Shown: positions 8,201 to 10,846 of the stretch, piece by piece
Layout of the letters: each line of letters opens with the position of its first letter
Numbering within the stretch: the stretch's first letter is position 1
Assembly: GCA_045541135.1 (NCBI GenBank)
Contig: JAZQIO010000068.1
Coordinates: 1 to 10,846, forward strand
Direction: 5' to 3'
DNA length: 10,846 nt
Origin: CAZNKU01 sp045541135
Lineage (GTDB): Bacteria; Bacillota; Clostridia; Monoglobales; Firm-18
The notes under the pieces: generated by a model
Seen by the model: only the letters and a program-made list of their open reading frames with translations
Database searches by the model: none
Told to the model about the DNA's origin: nothing
Translations under genes and position numbers: made by a program

Positions 8201-10716
8201 TTTAACGTCGGAACTCCGTTTTCAACAACAAATTCAGCATGATTTTCTGCACTGGATGCCCAACCGTCTGCATAAGCAGCATTAACATCAGCATAGTTAA
8301 ATGTCTTGCTGAAAGCAACTACACCGTCTGTTGTAGGATTATAATTCGGGTCTGTAGAATATTTCGCATAAAGATTTACATCTTCTGTAATAGCTGTATC
8401 AAAATCAAACGAAGTGTCTGCACCCTCTAAGAACCAACCGTCAAAAATCATACCTGTTTTTACAGGAGCATCAATTGCAGATGCTTTTTCATTCTTTTTC
8501 ACACTTACTGCACTGTATACTTTACCGTCAACATAATATGTTACGGCAAGATTATCATTCATAGCAAGTGTAAACTTATATTCCTTAGAATATTTAATAC
8601 CATCTGTTGTGAATACTGCTTTTACAACAGCATCCTTTGTACCTGTCTTTGAAGGAATCAGGTTAAGTGTGCTACCGTTTACTGTTGCAGCATTTTCATC
8701 CATTGATACCCATTCAACACCGTTGATTGAAGGAAGTGTAACAGAAAGTTCTGTCGCACCGTTTATATCTCCTACCAAAGTTGCAGGCAACTGTGAAAGA
8801 ACTGCTGTTGTTTCATCACCGAATTTAGGGTCAATTGTTGTAACCTTTACAGATTTAATTTTTGAATATGCAGTAAGAGGCAGTCTTGCCATGTGCTGAG
8901 CTATAATTCTGTCCACATAAGTAAGGTCTTTCTTATCTGTAAGCTTTGCCCATGTTGAACCGTTACCTGTAAGCCCATTACCTGTTACGGGAACGCAGGC
9001 AGAAACGGTTTCGGCAACTGTATCAACAGTTGATGACAGAATAAGCCCTTCTGCAGGCTTACCGCCAAGAATATTGTCCTTCTTCTCAGTTTTAATATCA
9101 CTTGGTGATTCACTGGAATTTGACATAGCACGAGCATCAGATGCTCGTATTCTCCACTGTGTTGCAATGTAATCACCAATTACGTTAACATTTGCATATC
9201 CGGGATTTACTTTGAATGAAGTTTCAGAACCTTCCGGAGTATGATAATATTCCTTAACAGGTTCCGCATTGAATTCACCATCAATATCAACTTTAATGAC
9301 ACCGTGATATTTACCATCTTCATTTATAATTGAAGTTCCGTTTTCTTCATCAATAGCTACAGGACCTGCCGGCAAATCAAATACCATTGCTGTACCATGA
9401 TTAGAATTAACACCAGTGTTATCAGCCTTCATTATTGTCTGTTCTGTTTGTTTTATTGTAGGAACGCCATTTTCAACAACAAAATCAGAATTTAAAGTTT
9501 GATTTGGTGTTAAAACATAAGTTTTACTATCAAGTATACCGTAACTCCAACCATCTGCTAAAGCAGAATTAGCATCAGCATAGCCAAATACTTTATCTAC
9601 AGAAACAACAGCTTCTGCAGGGGTTGGTGTCGGTTCAGGAACGATTACTTCCTCACCCTGTGCCAAGGTCATTTTATATGTCTTTACATATTCATAACCG
9701 TCTGTTGTAAATGTAGCTGTAACCACTGCTTCCTTTGTTCCTGTTGTAGAAGGAATAAATGTAAGTGTATTACCACTTACTGTTGCAGCAGTTTCATCAG
9801 CAGACGCCCATGTTACACCGCTTACCGCAGGAAGTGTAACAGACGCTTCCTTTACATTGTTAACGTCCGCAACATCAAGCTTTGCAGGCAATGCTGAAAG
9901 AGTTGTATTTGTTGCTCTTTCAAGCTGTGTAACCTTAAAGTTTTTAAATTTCAAATATGTTCCAACATCTGCACGAGATAGTGTGGTAATTTTTAACCCG
10001 TCAATTGTTGCAGCATTCTCGCAATACACAACTTCATCCTCGGATTGTAGAACACCTTCATATTCTGTCATAAGAATTCCGTTTACGTATGTGGAAATTT
10101 TTTTATTAACAGTATCGTACTCAATTTCAAACTTCAAGTTTTCTTCGCTTTCATTTGCATTATATCCCCAGTCGACCGTTTTTGCGTTTGCACTGGAACG
10201 CTTGTATGTAGAGCTTGTTATAGCGCTTGGATTATTCGCAACCTCAAAATAACCGCCTCTTAAACGTATAGTCAAAATCTCACTTTTCCCTGATTTGAAA
10301 CCAAAAGCATAATAAGGTGCATTACTATCCGCATGTTTTTTCATCAATACATCAACGTCAAGTTCAATACGGTACTTACCGCTAAGATTATTGGTTACAA
10401 CCTGAGTTCTGTTAGCATCATCCTTTGATATAACCAAATCATCCAATGTACGGTCTATACTACCTACTTTTGTTGTTGGTGACGAAGTAGTTGTATGTTC
10501 AAAAGTATAATAACCGTTTTCATCAATAGTTGCTGTAATGTATGGTGATGCGTTTGCATTCAAAATCCAATTCAAATCACTTACATTATCAAATGTCGTT
10601 TCATGAAGCACAACAAGTCCTTCATCCGCACTTGCAAACAACTGTGTTATGGGAAGGCTTGTTATTGCAAGAAGCAAGCATAATGTAAGTGCTAATATTC
10701 TTTTTATTTTACTCAT
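2263..10716 (-). CDS. Giant secreted SLH-anchored multidomain surface protein (Ig-like, LamG-like, Flg_new, F5/8-type-C modules)
   Basis: The gene encodes 2817 residues. ATG at 10716 is the first usable start, because an in-frame TGA lies six bases upstream. Residues 1-30 are a Sec signal peptide (KIKR, hydrophobic core, ASA before the likely cut). Eight Ig-like domains of the atrophied bacterial Ig (aBig_2-like) kind carry the hallmark W-[TASV]-S at W303, 669, 1085, 1695, 2007, 2097, 2317 and 2536. They alternate with beta-rich LamG-like modules at about 34-266, 376-630, 805-1050, 1414-1653, 1743-1962 and a shorter one at 2144-2278. Five InlB/Flg_new-type repeats lie at 724-787 and, four in tandem, at 1140-1413. 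Residues 2370-2498 fit an F5/8-type-C (discoidin, CBM32-like) domain. A glycine-rich linker (about 2582-2636) leads to three SLH repeats (2637-2817). No catalytic domain is recognisable. SLH domains are known to bind secondary cell-wall polymers, so the protein is inferred to be wall-attached and to bind glycan or act as an adhesin next to the lyase. The individual module boundaries are by eye. Confidence 0.93.
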   Translation of the reverse strand: MSKIKRILALTLCLLLAITSLPITQLFASADEGLVVLHETTFDNVSDLNWILNANASPYITATIDENGYYTFEHTTTSSPTTKVGSIDRTLDDLVISKDDANRTQVVTNNLSGKYRIELDVDVLMKKHADSNAPYYAFGFKSGKSEILTIRLRGGYFEVANNPSAITSSTYKRSSANAKTVDWGYNANESEENLKFEIEYDTVNKKISTYVNGILMTEYEGVLQSEDEVVYCENAATIDGLKITTLSRADVGTYLKFKNFKVTQLERATNTTLSALPAKLDVADVNNVKEASVTLPAVSGVTWASADETAATVSGNTLTFIPSTTGTKEAVVTATFTTDGYEYVKTYKMTLAQGEEVIVPEPTPTPAEAVVSVDKVFGYADANSALADGWSYGILDSKTYVLTPNQTLNSDFVVENGVPTIKQTEQTIMKADNTGVNSNHGTAMVFDLPAGPVAIDEENGTSIINEDGKYHGVIKVDIDGEFNAEPVKEYYHTPEGSETSFKVNPGYANVNVIGDYIATQWRIRASDARAMSNSSESPSDIKTEKKDNILGGKPAEGLILSSTVDTVAETVSACVPVTGNGLTGNGSTWAKLTDKKDLTYVDRIIAQHMARLPLTAYSKIKSVKVTTIDPKFGDETTAVLSQLPATLVGDINGATELSVTLPSINGVEWVSMDENAATVNGSTLNLIPSKTGTKDAVVKAVFTTDGIKYSKEYKFTLAMNDNLAVTYYVDGKVYSAVSVKKNEKASAIDAPVKTGMIFDGWFLEGADTSFDFDTAITEDVNLYAKYSTDPNYNPTTDGVVAFSKTFNYADVNAAYADGWASSAENHAEFVVENGVPTLKQFKQTITENGEKATASFGSNMTFAFPAGPVAMDIENRTQVINEDGKYTGTVKVDVDSEYDMGPAEAYKANVNGVEISVNPSYGRMEILGGAQTAVRWRIRASHAQAMSHTNEADTDIKDEKGNKSLGGSPKDGVLLSTTVDTVGETISATIPNAAEPNVATGSTFASYSSKKDLLYVDQIFLHQMIRIPVGSYSKVKGITLTTLDPKFGKEATVKLNLLPAKLDVNDINSVTTAEFTLPDIAGVVWTSSDDALISIEGNKATVNRVKGEAKEVSVKATFKADGINYSKEYSMTLAAGENIIKYYDINGNLYNSIEVKDGEKASEINAPEVEHYNFLGWFEEGAEAAFDFNKAINNHVTLYAKYEAKTYNVIFKADGNTVATLTGKYNDVVIGNIPSIPAKNGFTAVGWYVGDTDEVFGEGTLVTGPDMVINAKYVEGALRSYTVTFKVDGEVYATDSVYDGYTVAMPGNPTKANYTFTYWTLNGAEFKADTAITSDITLEAKFNPNPVKVNFYMDEAMTELFRTGTGYYNTAYGTVPKPTKDMYKFTGWKKADGTDFTEDTVVTAEVSVYATWQYSVKVILDEDITKYTTAKGNNVDFIDTTTAWTESLIDDGYVVRVTKQTPTDRSITKILTATFKAPVTDYDETNRTQIFNSKFVGDYEVEIVYDAKLSGKHTAPDGTAVNAPYGYVSTGTYAGSVFNPLLANRLYSGNVQSFNSTSVGTNSFNATGAVGSATTFTYPNVSGGVASDVSLKIRYNSVEGKVYMTMGGSDLVATGTPMAKLGFINAFYYTTMPCNQVGDYIKIKRVKVTQYNDYSDSDDFQKVQALFDELPDSIVDNPYDAKGTVNLPVIRGVKWSSTDEAIINSETGEITPWYSDVDVVVKATISSGVFSYEKFYTLTVKGTASESEEILNETFTSEDDLANWEFTNLEDIAIGDYSVDENGVKISKISPAAEPDLGYETKRYFGFYDLYTEVDSADHSVTEVKDHEGVYDVTVDYSKFSASKLPMNIAIGYRNGSTFYDFGMLKINNEGTKFAYQETGETKTSMLINVGDSGKLTFRIDNIKNEICLYDGDKILADRLSFKTVMGDDARINSIKVELDTNSELGDYVIVKGISVSKIIGGTANELNAIVNASANIDVNDITSNPDSVSGTINALPNTIGGYDVVWSSSSNQIDLESGEVFHDTTAKKVYLYAEIFDADAKYPYVVRKAFELNVRAALNNEETDKFIINSLGRITNQNYDDIRYDLAIPEADGITWTSSRTDIIGNDGKIIDNAVVTAATPVTITATSNGVSKNYNLTVSPRTPLSTVATGNNGVTFKVGSVENAKLSGDTVTSFTYTKGSTGKVNIVNTKGDVIVSLVADAAGFHFDYVGSDYKKYDLATAEIKIVTMPDVDKVAIFVNDELAVDYATLKFTTDYITKVESEINVGEIKVEMDKYGILKSNLDNFDYFVDAEKGYADKNGINLPTTTLTNAKVTWTSSDTSLLANNGKVTVPNTMTNVNLAFEIADGSNADITLTKDFVISVDCANDKNVIYNIIPEVSFKDPTYHQSNATDGNINTIFKITDASISDSEMVFNLGTAKTFNTLYILQKEANMQNYEVYYSNDGSSWNLIKSGDMTGKCSDLIRFTSTNAQYIKLVTKKCASAEIDIAELKVFFGGTDLELAQYDIENVVIDVAPTGTKISLSETGANGTAFTWTSSDDDVIDSKGNITRPSSATTVKLTVKAVVGGQELSKTFDVYVDTKSTSGPSQVGGGSGGGGGGAGGMASGGAASAPVIGDTEEDTIYSEDIKPSESTTSVYNDVKETDWYYEAVKTLTSKGIVSGDGTGYFYPTNNVTREQFVKMILEAIEVEVKAGTHSFGDVEGGAWYEDYIATAVSNGIVNGVGGGNFGVGTNITRQDMAVLIGRVLTYKNIEVAKEEVEPFADASEVADYAKEAVANMKAIGLIQGYNNNYNPKDNLTRAEAATVIASLLELLAK
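2266..2808 (-). other. Three SLH repeats forming the cell-wall anchor of the giant protein
   Basis: Residues 2637-2817 contain three SLH units. Each starts with an F/Y-x-D or F-A-D motif (YNDV, FGDV, FADA), continues through a helix with W-Y or Y-A-K, has a G-I-V/G-L-I turn, and ends in a TRAE-type motif: VTREQ, ITRQD and LTRAE. In known S-layer proteins this trio folds into a pseudo-trimer whose TRAE-motif arginines contact pyruvylated or related secondary cell-wall polymers. The complete set at the extreme C-terminus implies a functional wall anchor, preceded by a flexible glycine-rich spacer encoded around 2890-2970. Confidence 0.92.
6478..7299 (-). repeat. Four tandem InlB/Flg_new-type repeats within the giant protein
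   Basis: Residues 1140-1413 comprise four consecutive units of about 65-75 residues. Each opens with a beta strand of the V-x-F/Y-Y-x-D/V-G type (IKYYDINGN, YNVIFKADGN, YTVTFKVDGE, VKVNFYMDEA). Each has a mid-unit aromatic-GW or YW (FLGWFEEG, AVGWYVGD, TYWTLNGA, FTGWKKADG) and closes with L-Y-A-K-Y, I-N-A-K-Y, L-E-A-K-F or V-Y-A-T-W. This is the pattern of the Listeria-Bacteroides (Flg_new, InlB B-repeat-like, beta-grasp) family. A fifth copy stands alone at residues 724-787. Such arrays are usually stalk or protein-interaction elements. Confidence 0.85.
7108..9591 (-). repeat. Tandem duplication of a ~400-residue block inside the giant protein
   Basis: Residues 376-787 (8356-9591) and 805-1203 (7108-8304) are homologous over their whole length and in the same order: beta-rich module, Ig-like domain, Flg_new repeat. 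Aligned landmarks are GYADANSALADGW with NYADVNAAYADGW, AGPVAIDEEN with AGPVAMDIEN, INEDGKYHG with INEDGKYTG, WRIRASDARAMS with WRIRASHAQAMS, STVDTVAETVSA with TTVDTVGETISA, and LTTLDPKFG with VTTIDPKFG. The copies are diverged well beyond a recent duplication but are far closer to each other than to the other modules. They therefore arose by duplication of the three-domain block as one unit. Confidence 0.88.
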
Positions 10717-10733
10717 TATTCACCCTACCCCCT
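10717..10733 (-). promoter_or_regulatory. Short intergenic gap with the ribosome-binding region of the giant-protein gene
   Basis: Only 17 bases separate the upstream stop (10736-10734) from the ATG at 10716. They hold a G-rich Shine-Dalgarno region: a run of five G at 10732-10728 and then AGGGTGA directly before the start. The best anti-SD match (GGTGA) is close to the ATG and the G-run is about 11 bases away, so the exact pairing is unclear. The gap leaves no room for a separate promoter, which supports co-transcription with the upstream gene. Confidence 0.6.
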
Positions 10734-10846
10734 TTATCTGTAAATAACGATTGCATACGAGTCGCCGTTATATGCATAAACCAATATTCTGTCTCCGTAT
10801 CTTATGTCTGATACTTTGCCTATTTCAGCATTTCTGTTTGCTGAAT
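10734..10846 (-). CDS. C-terminal end of an upstream gene, unrecognised (5' part outside window)
   Basis: One minus-strand frame is open from the window edge to a TAA at 10736-10734, giving 36 residues. It ends in KVSDIRYGDRILVYAYNGD followed by SYAIVIYR. The alternating hydrophobic pattern and the D-I-x-x-G-D-R-I-L-V motif look like the closing beta strands of a domain. I recall similar D-I-K-x-G-D endings from secreted multidomain proteins of Clostridia, but the fragment is too short to assign. Its stop lies 17 bases before the next start, in the same direction, so it is probably the upstream member of the same operon. Codon use is like that of its neighbours. Confidence 0.7.
   Translation of the reverse strand, partial: SANRNAEIGKVSDIRYGDRILVYAYNGDSYAIVIYR

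Noticed and set aside
3061..9810. Recurrent short DNA string gatgatgtcca or similar, looking like dispersed repeats
   Set aside because: The copies fall at the W-T-S-S-D core of the Ig-like domains and reflect shared protein sequence and codon use, not a separate DNA element or CRISPR.
9857..10252. Plus-strand open frame of 131 codons
   Set aside because: Antisense shadow of the N-terminal module of the giant protein; no recognisable domain and no start signal. The other plus-strand frames (for example 7349-7654, 8609-8899) are the same kind of artefact.

Overview
The window is AT-rich by eye and reads entirely on the minus strand. It holds three co-directional genes, two of them cut by the window edges. 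Strong AGGAG ribosome-binding sites, cell-wall-anchoring SLH repeats, atrophied bacterial Ig-like domains and InlB/Flg_new-type repeats point to a Gram-positive, Clostridia-like Firmicute of the polysaccharide-degrading, gut-type kind. That assignment is an inference from protein architecture; there is no rRNA or other phylogenetic marker here.

Layout, in the direction of transcription from high to low coordinates. (1) 10846-10734 is the last 36 codons of a gene whose start lies outside the window. (2) After only 17 bases, 10716-2263 encodes a secreted, non-catalytic giant of 2817 residues. It has a signal peptide, about six jelly-roll/LamG-like or otherwise beta-rich modules, eight Ig-like domains, five InlB/Flg_new-type repeats, one F5/8-type-C (discoidin/CBM32-like) domain, a glycine-rich linker and three C-terminal SLH repeats. 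Two consecutive blocks of about 400 residues are a clear internal duplication. (3) The 175-base gap 2262-2088 carries an elaborate palindromic element made of two head-to-head hairpin units. (4) 2087-1 is the first 695 codons of a secreted heparinase II/III-type polysaccharide lyase with a CBM96/DNRLRE-like domain near its N-terminus. Its C-terminal beta-sandwich runs out of the window just after the H-x-H-x-D motif.

Together the genes look like part of a polysaccharide-utilisation locus on the cell surface. The giant protein, held to the cell wall by its SLH repeats, probably presents binding modules toward a complex glycan, and the lyase cleaves uronic-acid-containing chains. The exact substrate cannot be read from the sequence.

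The items most worth a second look are three. The first is the paired hairpin element at 2132-2209, whose two units differ by three fully compensated base pairs. The second is the recurring beta-rich module with an N-R-T-Q-[VI] signature in the giant protein. The third is the CBM96-like insertion in the lyase. No tRNA, rRNA, CRISPR array, insertion sequence, origin or phage feature was seen.
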